Shown here piece after piece: positions 46,266 to 59,262 of a DNA stretch of 64,000 bases. The notes under the pieces were generated by a model. That model saw only the letters and a program-made list of their open reading frames with translations, was not told the DNA's origin and searched no databases. How positions within the stretch are numbered: position 1 is the stretch's first letter; every line of letters starts with the position of its first letter. Made by a program: the position numbers and the translations under genes. The stretch is from Ovis canadensis. Lineage: Eukaryota; Chordata; Mammalia; Artiodactyla; Bovidae. Location of the stretch: the NCBI RefSeq assembly GCF_042477335.2, contig NC_091262.1, positions 13,660,001 through 13,724,000 of the forward strand, read 5' to 3'.

Positions 46266-48652
46266 AAAGTGTATTTTTAATTAAAAGAAAAATGTTTTAC
46301 AATGTTGTGTTGGTTTCTGCTGTACAAGAGTGTGAATCAGTCATAAGTACACATATATTGCCTCCCTCCTGAACTTCATCGCATTCCCGCACATCACTGG
46401 TCTAGATTGTCCCAGAGCCCTGGGTTGAACTCTCTGTGGGATAGCAAATTCCCACTAGCTATCTACTTTGCATATATTAAAGTGTATGTTTAAATGCTAT
46501 TCTCTCCATTCATCTTACACTTTCCTTCCCTTGCTGGACCACAAGCCTGTTCTCTGTCTGTGCCTCTATTCCTGCCCTGCAATAAGTTCATCAGTACCAT
46601 TTTTCTAGGTTCCATATATATGCACCAATATGTATATTGTTTTTTTTTTTTCTCTCTGACTGACTTCACCCTGTATAACAGGCTCTAGGTTCATTCACCT
46701 CATTTCAGTTGACTCAAATTTGTTCATTTTTTGCTTAATATTCCATTGTATGTATGTACCACAACTTCTTTATCCATTCATCTGTCGATGGACATCTCGA
46801 TTGCTTTGTGGGCCTGGCAATTGTAAATAGATGCAATGAACACTGAGGTATATATGTGGTTCAATTATGGTTTTCTCAGTGTATCACCCAGTAGTAAGAC
46901 TGCTGTGTTTGCATTTCCACCAACAGTGCATGAGGGTTACTTTTCCTCCACATCCTCTCCAGCACACATTGTTTGTAGATTTTTTAATGATGGCCATTCT
47001 AACCAGTTTTAGAAAAGGCAGAGGAACCACAGATCAAATTGCCAACATCCGCTGGATCATCAAAAAAGCAAGAGAGTTCCAGAAAAACATCCATTTCTGC
47101 TTTATTGACTATGCGAAAGCCTTTGTGTGGATCACAATAAACTGTGGAAAATTCTGAAAGAGATGGGAATACCAGACCACCTGACCTGCCTCTTGAGAAA
47201 TCTGTATGCAGTTCAGGAAGCAACAGTTAGAACTGGACATGGAACAACAGACTGGTTCTGAACAGGAAAGGAGGTACGTCAAGACTGTATATTGTCACCC
47301 TGCTTATTTAACTTATATGTAGAGTACATCATGAGAAACGCTGGGCTGGAGGAAGCACAAGCTGAAATCAAGATTGCTGGGAGAAATATCAATAACCTCA
47401 GCTATGCAGATGACACCACCCTTATGGCAGAAAATGAAGAACCCCTTGATGAAAGTGAAGGAGGAGAGGGGAAAAGTTGGCTTAAAGTTCAACATTCAGA
47501 AAACATAGATCATGGCATCTGGTCCCATCACTTCATGGCAAATAAATGGGGAAAGAGTGGAAATAGTGTCAGATTTTATTTTGTGGGGCTCCAAAATCAC
47601 TGTGGATGGTAACTGTAGCCATGAAATTAAAAGATGCTTACTTCTTGGAAGAAAAGTTATGACCAACCTAGACAGCATATTAAAAAGCAGAGATATTACT
47701 TTGCCAACAAATGCCCATCTAGTCAAGGCTATCGTTTTTCCAGTAGTCATGTATGGATGTGAGAGTTGGACTATAAAGAAAGCTGAGCGCCAAAGAGCTG
47801 ATGCTTTTGAACTGTGGTATTGGAGAAGACTCTTGAGAGTCCCTTGAATTGCTAGGAGATCCAACCAGTCCATCCTAAAGGAAATCAGTCCTGAATATTC
47901 ATTAGAAGGACTGATGTCCAAGCTGAAACTCCAATACTTTGCTCACCTGATGCCAAGTGCTGACTCATTGGAAGAGACCCTGATGCTGGGAAAGATTGAA
48001 GGCAAGACAAGAAGGGTATGCCAGAGGATGAGATGGTTGGATGGCATCGCTGACAACGGACATGAGTTTGAGTGAATTCTGGGAGTTAGTGATGGACAGG
48101 GAGGCCTTTCATGCTGCAGCCCATGGGTTCACAGAGAGTAAGACACGACTGAGCAACTGAACTGACTGATTCCAACCAGAGTGAGGCAATACCTTATGCA
48201 GTTTTGATTTGAATTTCTCTAATAATGAGTAATGTTGAAAATATTTTAATGTATTTGCTGGACATCTGTACATCTTAACTGTAGAAATGTCTGTCTAAGT
48301 AATCTGTCCATTTTTTGATTAGGTTTTTTTTTTTTTTTTAAATTGAGGTGCATGAACTGCTTGTTTGGAAGATTAATCTTTTGTCAGTTGCTTCATCTGC
48401 AGATAAATTTTATCCCTTTCTAAAGGTTGTTTTTTATATTGTTTATGATTTTTTTTACTGTGCAAAACTTCTAAGTTTAATTAGATACCATTTGTTTATT
48501 TTTGGTTTTATTTCCATTTTCTAGATGAGGAGTCAGCAAGAATCTTGCTGTGATTTATGAAAAAGTATATTCTTCTTATATTTTTCATTAAGAGTTTTAA
48601 AGTTTACGGCTTTGCATTTAGGTCTTTAATCCATTTTTAGTTTATTTTTGCA
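46266..48652 (-). mobile_element. artiodactyl L1, interrupted by BovB
   Basis: Antisense 3' UTR and ORF2 end at 46266..47005, continued at 48172..48652 ('accttatgcagttttgattt', 'gcaaaacttctaagtttaat'). A BovB sits in between. Confidence 0.88.
47006..48166 (+). mobile_element. BovB LINE, RT to 3' end
   Basis: Starts in the RT at 'TTTTAGAAAAGGCAGAGG'; motif C SYADD; ends CTGAACTGACTGA. Flanks ATTCTAACCAG and ATTCCAACCAG form an 11-bp target-site duplication with one change. Confidence 0.95.
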
Positions 48653-49560
48653 TATGATATGCTCACTTTCACCGCTATTACTCAACATAGTTTTGGAAAT
48701 TCTAGCCATGGCAATCAGAAAAGGAAAATAAGTAAAAGAATCCAGATTATAAAAGAAGAAATAAAATTCTCAATGTTTGCAAAAAAAAAAAAAAAAGAAA
48801 GCATGGCACTATATGCAGAAAATCCTAAAGATATCATCAGTATATCAATAGGGATAATCAGTGAATTTAGCAAAGTCACAGGATACAAAATCAATATACA
48901 GAAATTCCTTGTATTCCAATACACTGGCAATGAAAAATCAGAAATACAAATTAAAGAAACAATCCTATTCACCATTGCAACAAAAAGAATAAAATACCTA
49001 GAAATAAACATACCTATGGAGATAAAAGAACTGTATGCAGAAAATTATGAGTCACTGATGAAAGGGATGAAAAATGACACAAAGAAATGGAGAGATATGT
49101 CATATTCTTGGATTGGAAGAATCAATATTGTGCAAAATACTATACTACTCAGAACAATCTACAGATTCAGTGCAATCCTATTGTTATTAAATTACCAATG
49201 ACATTTTTTAAAGAACTAGAGCCAATTTTTTTTCAGTTAGTATGGAACACAAAAGGCCTCAAATAGTCAAAGCAATCTTGGGAAAGAAAAACAGCTGGAG
49301 GAGTCAACCTGCCTGACTTCAGAGTTTACATGCTGCATAACCACAATCAACAAGACAGTATGGTACTGGTACAAAAACAGACATATTGATCAATGGAACA
49401 AGATAAAAAGTGCAGAAAGAAACCCACACACCCATGGGCACCTTATCTTTGACAAATAAGGAAGAATATACAATGGAAAAAATAGTCTCTTCAATAAGTG
49501 GGGAGGGGAAAATTGGACAGCTACGTGTAAAAGAATGAAATTAGAACACTCTAAACACCA

Positions 49561-51288
49561 TCAGTTCAGTTCAGTTCAGTTGCTCAGTAGTGTCCAACTC
49601 TCTGTGATCCCATGAATTGCAGCATGCCAGGTCTCCCTGTCCATCACCAACTCCTACAGTTCACTCAAACTCATGTTCATCAGGTCGGTCATGCCATCAA
49701 ACGATCTCATCCTCTGTTGTCCCCTTCTCCTCCCGCCCTCAATCCCTCACAACATCAAAGTCTTATCCAATGAGTCAACTCTTCTCATGAGATAGCCAAA
49801 GTATTGCAGTTTCAGCCTCAGCATCAGTCCTTCCAAAGAACACTCAGGACTGGTCTCCTTTAGGATGGACTGGTTGGATTTCCTTGAAGTCTAAGGGACT
49901 GACAAGCATCTTCTCCAACACCACAGTTCAAATTCTTCTCCAACACCACAGCACCAATTCTTTGGTGTTCAGCTTTCTTTACAGTTCAACTCTCACATCC
50001 ATACATGACCACTGGAAAAACCATAGCCTAGACTAGATGGACCTTTGTTGGTAAAGTAATGTCTCTGCTTTTGAATATGCTATCTAGGTTGGTCATAATT
50101 TTCCTTCCAAGGAGTAAGTGTCTTTTAATTTCATGGCTGAAATCAGCATCTGCTGTGATTTTGGAGCCCCTCCCCCCAAAAAATAAAGTCTGACACTGTT
50201 TCCACTCTTTCCCCAACTATTTGCCATGAAGTGATGGGACCAGATGTCATGATCTTCGTTTTCTGAATGTTGAGCTTTAAGCCAACATTTTCACTCTCCA
50301 CTTTCACTCTCATCAAGAGGCTTTTTAGTTCCTCTTCACTTTCTGCCATAAGGGTGGTGTCATCTGCATAGCTGAGGTTATTGATATTTCTCTCAGCAAT
50401 CTTGATTCCAGCTTGTGCTTCTTCCAGCCCAGGGTTTCTCATGATGTACTCTACATAACAGTTAAATAGCATGGTGACAATATACAGCCTTGACATATTC
50501 CTTTTCCTGTTTGGAAACAGTCTGTTGTTCCATGTCCAGTTCTAACTGTTGCTTCCTGACCTGCATATAGGTTTCTCAAGAGGCAGGTCAGATGGCCTGG
50601 TATTCCCATCTCTTTCAGAATTTTTCACAGTTGATTGTGATCCACACAGTCAAAGACTTTGGCATAGTCAATAAATCAGAAATAGATTTTTTTTTTCTGG
50701 AACTCTCTTACTTTCTCAATGATCCAGTGGATGTTGGCAATTTGATCTCTGGTTCCTCTGCCTTTTCTAAAATGAACTTTAACAGGAAGTTCATGGTTCA
50801 GGTATTGCTGAAGCCTGGCTTGGAGAATTTTGAGCATTATTTTACTAGTGTGAGAGATGAGTGCAATTTGTGGTAGTTTTAGCATTCTTTGGCATTACCT
50901 TTCTTTGGGATTGGAATGAAAACTGACGTTTTCCAGTCCTATGGCCACTGCTGAGTTTTCCAAATTGGCTGGCATATTGAGTGCAGCACTTTCACAGCAT
51001 CATCTTTCAGGATTTGAAATAGCTCAACTACAATTCCATCACCTCGACTAGCTTTGTTTGTAGTGATGCTTTCTAAGGCCCACTTGACTTCACATTCCAG
51101 GATGTCTGGCTCTAGACGAGTGATCACACCATCGTGATTATCTTGGTCAACAAGATATTTTTTGTACAGTTTTTCTGTGTATTCTTGCCACCTCCTCTTA
51201 ATATCTTCTGTTTCTGTTAGGTCAATACCATTTCTGTCCTTTATTAAACCCATCTTTGAGTGAAATGTTCCCTTGATATCTTTAACAC
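49561..51288 (-). mobile_element. BovB LINE, 1.7 kb
   Basis: From the (TTCAG)n tail to upstream of the RT (ITRLEPDILECEVKWALESI). Motif C SYADD. AACACCAT at 49554..49561 and 51284..51291 is the target-site duplication in the L1. Truncated 5'; endonuclease absent. Confidence 0.95.
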
Positions 51289-52377
51289 CATACACATAAA
51301 TAAATTCAAAATGGTTTAAACACCTAGATATAAGTCCATTGACTATAAAACTCTTACAGGAAAACATAGGCAGACATAAATAGCCTGACACTCTGACATA
51401 AATCCTGACAAAGTCCTCAATGACCCACCTCCTAGAGTAATGGAAATAAAAATAAAAATAAACAGGTTGGATGTAATTAAATTTATAAGCTTTTGCATAG
51501 CAAAGGAAACCAGAAACAAGATGAAAAGACAGCCCTCAGAATGGGAGAGAATAATTCCAAATGAAGCCAGGAACAGAATTGATCTCCAAAATATACAAAC
51601 AGCTTTATCAACTCAATATCAGAAAAACAAACAAACCAATCAAAAAATGGGCAGATGATCTAAATAGACTTTTTCCCAAAGATGATGTACAGATAGCCAG
51701 AAAACATATGAAAATATGTTCAATATCACTCATTATTAGAGAAATCCAAATCAAACATACAATGAAGTATCACTTCATATCAGTCAGAATGACCATTGTT
51801 AAAATATCTACAAACATTATGTGCTGGTGAGGATGTGGAGAAAAGGGAACCCTCATACACTGTTGATGGGAATGTAAATTGACTCACCTACTAGAGAGAA
51901 CGTTATGGAGATTTCTTTAAAATCTAGGAATAAAACTATCACATGATCCAGTAATCCCACTACTTGATATACAGTCTGGAGAAACCATAATTCAAAAAGA
52001 CGTGCCCAATGTTTACTACAGGAGTCTTTATAATAGAGAGGCTACAAATGCAACCCAGAGGTCCATCAAGAGAAGTATGAATAAGAAATCTGTTGTACTT
52101 ATACACAACGGAATATTACTCAGCAATAAAAAAAGTAATACATTTGAGTCAATTGAAATGAGATGGATGAACCTAGAGTCTGTCATACAGAGTGAAGTAA
52201 ATCAGGAAGAGAAAGACAAGTATAGCATGTTAATGCACTTATAAGAAACCTAGAATAATGGTACTGATTAACCTATCTGCAAAGCAGGAATAGAGATGCA
52301 GACATAGAAAAGAGACTTGTCACAGCAGGGGAAGAAGAGAGTGGGACGAATTGAGAGTGTAACATTGAAACATATGT

Positions 52378-54412
52378 TCAGTTCATTTCAGTCGCTCAGT
52401 TGTGTCCGACTCCTTGCAATCCCATGAATTGCAGCACGCCAGGCCTCCCTGTCCATCACCAACTGCCAGAGTTCACTCAAACTGACATCGATCAAGTCAG
52501 TTATGCAATCCAGCCATCTCATTCTCTGTAGTCCCCTTCTCCTGCTCCCAATCCCTCCCAGCATCAGAATCTTTTCCAATGAGCCAACTCTTTGCATGAG
52601 GAGACCAAAATACTGGAGTTTAAGCTTTAGCATCATTCCTTCGAAAGAACACCCAGGGATGATTCATTTGAAGTCCAAGGGACTCTCAAGAGTCTTCTCC
52701 AACACCACAGTTCAAAAGCATCAATTCTTCGGTGTTCAGCTTTCTTTACAGTCCAACTCTCATATCCATACATGACCACTGGAAAAACCATAGCCTTGAC
52801 TTGACAGGCCTTTGCTGGCAAAGTAATGTCTCTGCTTTTGAACATGCTATCTAGGTTGGTCATAACTTTACATTCCAAGGAATAAGCGTCTTTAATTTCA
52901 TGGCTGCAGTTACCATCCACTGTGATTTTGGAGCCCCCCAAAATAAGTCTGAAAATGTTTCCACTCTTTCCCCAACTAATTTCCATGAAGTGATGTGACC
53001 AGATGCCATGATCTTCGTTTTCTGAATGTTGATCTTTAAGCCAACTTTTCTGCTCTCCTCTTTCACTCTCATCAAGAGCATTTTTAGTTCCTCTTCACTT
53101 TCTGCCATAAGGGCGGTGTCATCTGCAAAGCTGAGGTTATTGATATTTCTCCTGGCAATCTTGATTCCAGCTTGTTCTTCTTCCAGCCCAGCGTTTCTCA
53201 TGATGTACTCTGCATATAAGTTAAATAAGCACGGTGACAATATACAGCCTTGACATACTCCTTTTCCTATTCGGAACAAGTCTGCTGTTCCATGTCCAGT
53301 TCTAACTGTTGCTTCTTGACCTGCATACAGATTTCTCAAGAGAAAGGTTAGGTGGTCTGGTATTCCCATCTCTTTCAGAAGTTTTTTACAGTTTATTGTG
53401 ATCCACACAGCCAAAGGCTTTGGCATAGTCAATAAAGCAGAAATAGATGTTTTTTCTGGAACTCTCTTGCTTTTTCCATGATCCAGTGGATGTTGGCAAT
53501 TTGATCTCTGGTTCCTCTGTCTTTTCTAAAACCAGCTAGAAAATCTGGGAGTTAACTGTTGAGGTATTGCTGAAGCCTGGCTTGGAGAATTTTGAGCATT
53601 ACTTTACTTGCATGTGAGATGAGTGCAATTGTGCAGTAGTTTTAGCATTGTTTGGCATTACCTTTCTTTGGGATTGGAATGAAAACTGACCTGTTCCAGT
53701 CCTGTGGCCACTGCTGAGTTTTCCAAATTGGCTGGCATATTAAATGCAGCATTTTCTCAGCATCATCTTTCAGGATTTGAAATAGCTCTACTGGAATTCC
53801 ATAAGCTCCACTAGCTTTGTTCTTAGTGATGCTTTCTAAGACCCACTTGACTTCACATTCCAGGATGTCTGGCTCTAGATGAGTGATCACGCCATCGTGA
53901 TTATCTTGGTCATGAAGATCTTTTTTGTACAGTTCTCCTGTGTATTCTTGCCACCTCTTCTTAATATTTTCTGTTTTTGTTAGGTCCATGTCATTTCTGT
54001 CCTTTATTGAGCCTATCTTTGCATGAAATATTCCCTTTGTATCTTTAAATTTCCTTAAAGAGATCTCTAGTAGTTCCCATTCTGTTGTTTTCCTGATTTT
54101 GTTGCATTGATCACTGAAGAAGGCTTTCTTAGCTCTCCTTGCTGTTCTTTGGAATTCTACATTCAGATGCTTATATCTTTCCTTTTCTCCTTTTTTTTTT
54201 TTTGCTTCCCTTCTTTTCATAGCTATTTGTAAGTCCTCCCCCAGACAGCCATTTTGCTGTTTTGCATTTCTTTCCCATAAGGTGATCTTGATCCCTCTGT
54301 CCTGTACAATGTCACGAACCTCTGTCCATAGTTCATCAGGCACTCTATCTATCAGATCTAGTCCCTTAAATCTATTTCTCACTTTCATTGTATAGTCATA
54401 AATGGTTTGATT
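52378..54412 (-). mobile_element. BovB LINE, 2.0 kb
   Basis: One of the longest uninterrupted BovB copies here. It reaches the linker between endonuclease and RT; a 248-codon open frame at 53642..54388 reads VRNRFKGLDLIDRVPDELWT and later VFIPIPKKGNA. Motif C reads SFADD, not SYADD. Frameshifts separate the linker, RT and C-terminal parts. Confidence 0.95.
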
Positions 54413-54679
54413 TAGGTCATATCATATATAAAATAGATAGCTAGTGGACAGTTGCTGTATAACACTGGTAGCTCAACCCAGGGCTCTGTGACATCCTAGA
54501 GAGGTGGAATGTGTTGGGGGATGATAGGGAATTTCAAGATTGAGAGAACCTATGTATATTTATGGCTGGTTCACATTGTTGTATGGCAGAAACCAACACA
54601 ACATTGATAAGCAGTCATCCTCCATTAAAAAAAATGAAATGGAAAAGAATGCAATAAAGAATATATGTAAACCTAAATT

Positions 54680-54741
54680 CATATATATATATATATATGC
54701 ATATGTGTGTGTGTACATATATACACAAATATATGTATAAA
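54680..54741. repeat. (TA)n/(TG)n low-complexity tract
   Basis: Short AT and TG alternations next to a SINE head. Confidence 0.85.
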
Positions 54742-54870
54742 TGGACTTCTCAGGTGGCACTAGTGGTAAAGAATCTGCATGCCAATACAGGAGACATAAC
54801 AGATGTGCATTTGATCCCTGGATCCAGAAAATTCCCTGGAGGAGGGCATGGTAACCCATTCCAGTATTCT
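54742..54870 (+). mobile_element. Bov-tA SINE, 3'-truncated
   Basis: Head GGACTTCTCAGGTGGCACTA to CCAGTATTCT, then lost. Confidence 0.85.
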
Positions 54871-54925
54871 AATCTGAAATACACAGCATGGTAAAACAAC
54901 TATATTTCAGTAAACTTAAAAAAAT

Positions 54926-55409
54926 AAAGCAAAAAAAATACATATTGAGGAAATGACTATATTACCCAAAGCAATCTACAGATTCAACGAATTCCTATCA
55001 AATTACCAATGGCATTTTTCACATACTTAGAATAATTTTTTTCAATGTATATGGAAACATGAAAGTCCCTGAATAGCCAAAGTGATATTGATAAAGAAAA
55101 ATGGAGCTGGAGTGGTCAATCTGCCTGACTTCAGACATACCAAAAAGCTACCATCATTAGGACAGTATGATATTGGCACAAAAATAGAAATATAAATCAA
55201 TGAAACAAGATAGACAGCCCAGCAATTAACCTATGCATCTATGGGCACATTATCTTTGACAGAGAGTAAAGAACATACAATGGATAAAAGACAGTCTATT
55301 TCATATGTGGTGTTGGGAAACTGGACAATTACATTTAAAAGAATGAAATTAGAAAATTTTCTATCATCTTTTTAATGATCAAGTTATCTACTAAGGCCAT
55401 TCTTGGCTT
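54926..55409 (+). mobile_element. L1 ORF2 fragment
   Basis: Sense: 'aaagcaatctacagattcaa', 'atcaaattaccaatggcatt', 'atctgcctgacttcag', 'ctatgggcacattatctttg'. A second L1 distinct from the preceding one because it restarts earlier in ORF2. Confidence 0.8.
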
Positions 55410-56692
55410 CAGTTCAGTTCAGTCGCTCAATCGTGTCTCACTCTTTGTGACCCTATGAATCACAGAACGCCAGGCCTCCCTGTCCATGACCATTCCTGGA
55501 GTTCACTCAGACTCACGTCCATCAAGTCAGTGATGCCATCCAGCCATCTCATCCTCTGTCGTCCCCTTCTCCTCCTGCCCCCAATCCCTCCCAGCATCAG
55601 AGTCTTTTCCAATGAGTCAACTCTTCGCATGAGGTGGCCAAAGTATTGGAGCTTCAGCTTTAGCATCATTCCTTCCAAAGAAATCCCAGGGTTGATCTCC
55701 TTCAGAATGGACTGGTTGGATCTCCTTGCAGTCCAAGGGACTCTCAAGAGTCTTCTCCAACACCACAGTTCAAACGCATCAATTCTTCGCTGCCCAGCCT
55801 TCTTCACAGTCCAACTCTCACATCCATACATGACCACAGGAAAAACCATAGCCTTGACTAGACGGACCTTAGTCAGCAAAGTAATGTCTCTGCTTTTGAA
55901 TATACTATCTAGGTTGGTCATAACTTTTCTTCCAAGGAGTAAGCGTCTTTTAATTGCATGGCTGCAATCTCCATCTGCAGTGATTTTGGAGCCCCAAAAA
56001 ATAAAGTCTGACACTGTTTCTACTGTTTCCCCATCTATTTCCCACGAGGTGATGGGACCAGATGCCATGATCTTCGTTTTCTGAATGTTGAGTTTTAAGC
56101 CAACTTTTTCGCTCTCCTCTTTCTCTTTCATCAAGAGGCTTTTTAGTTCCTCTTCACTTTCTGCCATAAGGGTGGTGTCATCTGAATAGCTGAGGTTATT
56201 GATATTTCTCCTGGCAATCTTGATTCCAGCTTGTGTTTCTTCCAGTCCAGCGTTTCTCATGATGTATTCTGCATATAAGTTAAATAAGCAGGGTGACAAT
56301 ATACAGCCTTGATGTACTCCTTTTCCTATATGGAACCAGTCTGTTGTTCCATGTCCAGTTCTAACTGTTGCTTCCTGACCTGCATACAGATTTCTCAAGA
56401 GACAGGTCAGGTGGTCTGGTATTCCCATCTCTTTCAGAATTTTCCACAGTTTATTGAGATCCACACAGTCAAAGGCTTTGGCATAGTCAATAAAGCAGAA
56501 ATAGATGTTTTTCTGGAACTCTCTTGCTTTTTCCATGATCCAGTGGATGTTGGCAATTTGATCTCTGATTCCTCTGTCTTTTCTAAAACCAACTTGAACA
56601 TCAGGGAGTTCACGGTCATGTATTGCTGAAGCCTGGCTTGGAGAATTCTGAGCATTAATTTACTAGCATGTGGGATGAGTGCATTCATTTAT
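55410..56692 (-). mobile_element. BovB LINE, youngest-looking copy
   Basis: From the TTCAGTTCAGTTCAG tail to the ALIPHASKLMLRILQ part of the RT. Few disabling changes and close agreement with the other copies suggest a recent insertion. Confidence 0.95.
55460..56536 (-). pseudogene. BovB reverse transcriptase remnant, 358 codons open
   Basis: Longest open BovB frame of the window. RT motif [13 protein letters not shown] at residues 14..25, motif B GVHQGCILSPCLFNLY at 73..88, motif C at 117..120 reads YSDD where most copies read YADD, then the thumb and C-terminal region (GCESWTVKK). The N-terminal RT fingers and the AP endonuclease are missing because of 5' truncation, and the C-terminus shifts frame after the LQEW peptide. 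Cannot act alone. RTE-clade RTs copy their RNA at a nicked target. Confidence 0.93.
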
Positions 56693-56889
56693 ATTAAGAA
56701 CACAGGTTCACACTTCATCCAGGCCATAGGCATTCTTCCAGAGAGTCCTGAGTTTTCTATATGTAGAACTCCTGTGACAACTGAGACCCTATCTACACCT
56801 TCTCAAATATTTTAAATATCTTATAAAAGTCAAGGTTTCTCATGGCTTTATGTCCCCTTATTTCTCACCCTGTTTTCCCTGATCAATGT
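56693..56889. other. unclassified spacer
   Basis: No gene or recognised repeat. Confidence 0.4.
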
Positions 56890-57345
56890 CATTTCACAGA
56901 CCTTGAAGTTGACATCCATATACTGATATTTCCCAGGTTTATTTCTTCACCGTAGATCTGGTCTACAATGGGATATCCAACTGCCTAAGAGACATTTTAA
57001 CATTATGAATTTTAACTGTAACTTCAACATTTTACTGAACTTCATCAATGGTCTCTCTCAATCTTTCTGCTTCCTGTATGTTCCTTGCTTCACAGTACAT
57101 ATTATGACTGCCCACCAAGTTTTCCAGAAAGAAATAAGAATGACATTGACTATTTTACATCCAATGAATCACAGAATTCTCATCTCATTAGTGTCACTGT
57201 GCCTTCTCTCAACATATTGATATAATTTTCCACTGGTCTCTCTCAACTGGATTACCACAGTCAACTTCTGTTGCATCTGTTCATTTATTTACTTACAATT
57301 TATCATCCACATTGAAACCAATGCATCATCTGAAATTAAAATCTT
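56890..57345 (+). mobile_element. L2 LINE internal fragment
   Basis: 'gggatatccaactgcctaag', 'gaatcacagaattctcatct' and 'ctctctcaactggattacca' follow the L2 consensus order. Confidence 0.6.
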
Positions 57346-57354
57346 CCCTAGTAT

Positions 57355-57613
57355 CAGTGTCTTAGGACTGCCAAAAAAATTACTATAACCTGGGATATCA
57401 GCACGACCACAATCCCACTGAAATTTTAAGGGAGAATCCTTCCTCACTTCTCAAAGCTTCTGGTGGCTCCTAGCATTCTTTAGCATGGTGAAGAATAATT
57501 TCAGTTTCTCCCTCCATTTTCACATGAGTCATTACAGGATCATCTCTCACATATATCTCTATCTTTGATCTTCTTCTATAAGTATATTAGTCATTAGATT
57601 TAGGGTCTAATGT
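57355..57613 (-). mobile_element. MLT1-type LTR (ERVL-MaLR)
   Basis: Antisense: 'gtatcagtgtcttaggactg', 'gggagaatccttcctcactt', 'gcttctggtggctcctagca', 'agtcattagatttagggtct'. Confidence 0.65.
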
Positions 57614-57797
57614 AGGTCCAGGTTCATACAATCTTCAGATGCTTATTTTTGTCTGCATGAGCATTCTTTTTCTTTTTTCCATTTGAAGTTACATTTATAT
57701 ATTCCAGAGTCAAAGACATAGATATCTTGAGGCAAGGAATGAGTGCTCTTTTCCAACCTACCACAAGGGCTAAAAAATCTGTTAAGAACAATCATCG

Positions 57798-58110
57798 AGG
57801 GTTTCCTCGGAGGTCTAGGCAGAATATGAATCTGCCTCCCAATGCAGGGCACACGAGTTCAAAACCTGTTCCATGAAGATCCCATATACTGTGTGGCAAC
57901 TAAGCCCGTGCACTACAACTACTGAACCCATACACTGCAACTACTGAACCCATACACTTAGAGCCTATGCTCCACAACAAGAGAAGCTACAGCAATGAGA
58001 AACCCATATGCCACAACCAGTGTACAACCCCCCACTCTTCACAACTAGAGGAACCTCACACAAAGCAGTGAAGACCCAGCACAGTAAAGACTAAATAAAT
58101 CTTTTAAAAA
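57798..58110 (+). mobile_element. CHR-type artiodactyl SINE
   Basis: Sense copy with several 'caactactgaaccca' units, 'ctccacaacaagagaagcta' and 'gaagacccagcacag', tail 'taaataaatctttta'. Confidence 0.9.
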
Positions 58111-58434
58111 TCAATGAAATAAATTTTAGCAAAATACTTTTCCTCCAAAAGTTAAGCCCTTTGGAGGAATGAATGAAAAATGATTTCAAAATTACATAGA
58201 GCATCCTTAGGTTTATGAGGCACTACATATATTCTTCCATGTTAAGAGACAATGAACTGGGATGTTAGATAAAATTCAGGTCTGATAGTTCTCCCTACTC
58301 CTTGGTGTCTGGTACAATACAGTATTAGTAACCCACAGAAAACTGGTCTCAAAGGGGAGGGATTCACTGTCTCAGTATCATTAAGTCCCATTGACTCTCT
58401 TCAGGAGTCCCATGAAAATTAAGCTAAAATCTAC
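58111..58434. other. unclassified spacer
   Basis: No gene or recognised repeat. Confidence 0.4.
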
Positions 58435-59076
58435 TTTGTTGATGTCATTCAGTCTACTAGCCAGTCGAGTCTGACTCTTTGCAATCCCATGGACTGCAGC
58501 AGACCAAGCCTCATTGGCCCTCACCACATCCCAGAGTTTGCCTCAGTCCATGTTCATTGTATTGGTGATGCCATCCAGCCATTTCATCTTTTGATGCCCT
58601 CTTCTTGTGCTGCCTTCAATCTTTCCCAGCATCAGGGGCTTTTTCAACGAGTCAGTTCTTTGCATCAGATGACCAAAATACTAGAGTTTCAGCTTCCAAT
58701 GAGTATCAGTCCTTCCAATGAATATTCAGGGTTGATTTCCTTCAAGATTAACTGGTTTGATCTTGCTGTCCAAAGTACTCTTGGGAGTCTTCTCCAGCAC
58801 CACAGTTCGAAGGCATGAATTCTTTGGTCATTCTTTATGGTCCAGCTCTCACAACCGTATGTGACCACTGGGAAGACCAGAGCCTTGATTATATGGACCT
58901 CTGTTGGCAGAGTAATGTCTCTGCTTTTCAACACACTGTCCAGGTTTGCCATAGCTTTCCTGCCAAAAAGTAATCATTCTCTGATATGATGACTGTATTC
59001 ACCATCCACAGTGATTTTAGAGACCAAGAAGATCTGTCAGTACTTCCATCTTTCCCCTCTCTATTTACCATGAAGT
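58435..59076 (-). mobile_element. BovB LINE 3' part, diverged
   Basis: Antisense from the tail to just past the C-terminal RT region (SWTIKNDQRIHAFELWCWRR). More diverged than the 55.4-kb copy. Confidence 0.9.
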
Positions 59077-59081
59077 AGCTA

Positions 59082-59262
59082 AGGGTCAGACGCGACTGAG
59101 CGACTTCACTTTCACTTTTCACTTTCCTGCATTGGAGAAGGAAATGGCAACCCACTCCAGTGTTCTTGCCTAGAGAATCCCAGGGACGGGGGAGCCTGGT
59201 GGGCTGCCATCTATGGGGTCGCACAGAGTCGGACATGACTGAAGTGACTTAGCAGCATCAGC
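59082..59262 (+). mobile_element. Bov-A2 SINE, first unit truncated
   Basis: End of one BovA unit with (TTTCACTT)n, then a complete second unit ('TTGGAGAAGGAAATGGCAAC' to 'GAAGTGACTTAGCAGCATCA'). Confidence 0.9.

Larger units (their letters stand above)
48653..54655 (+). mobile_element. L1 copy carrying two BovB insertions
   Basis: Sense L1 seen at 48653..49560, 51289..52377 and 54413..54655. It covers the second half of ORF2 (IQIKETILFTIATKRIKYL-like peptides, a 180-codon open frame at 48659..49201) through the 3' UTR ('tggctggttcacattgttgt', 'cagaaaccaacacaacattg'). The three parts join correctly when the BovB copies are removed. Its 5' end abuts the opposite-strand L1. Confidence 0.85.

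Noticed and set aside
48659..49201. 180-codon plus-strand open frame as a gene
   Set aside because: It is a part of L1 ORF2, with an A-run frameshift near 48780.
52860..54388. BovB open frames as possible host genes
   Set aside because: They are RT and linker pieces of a 5'-truncated LINE, separated by frameshifts.
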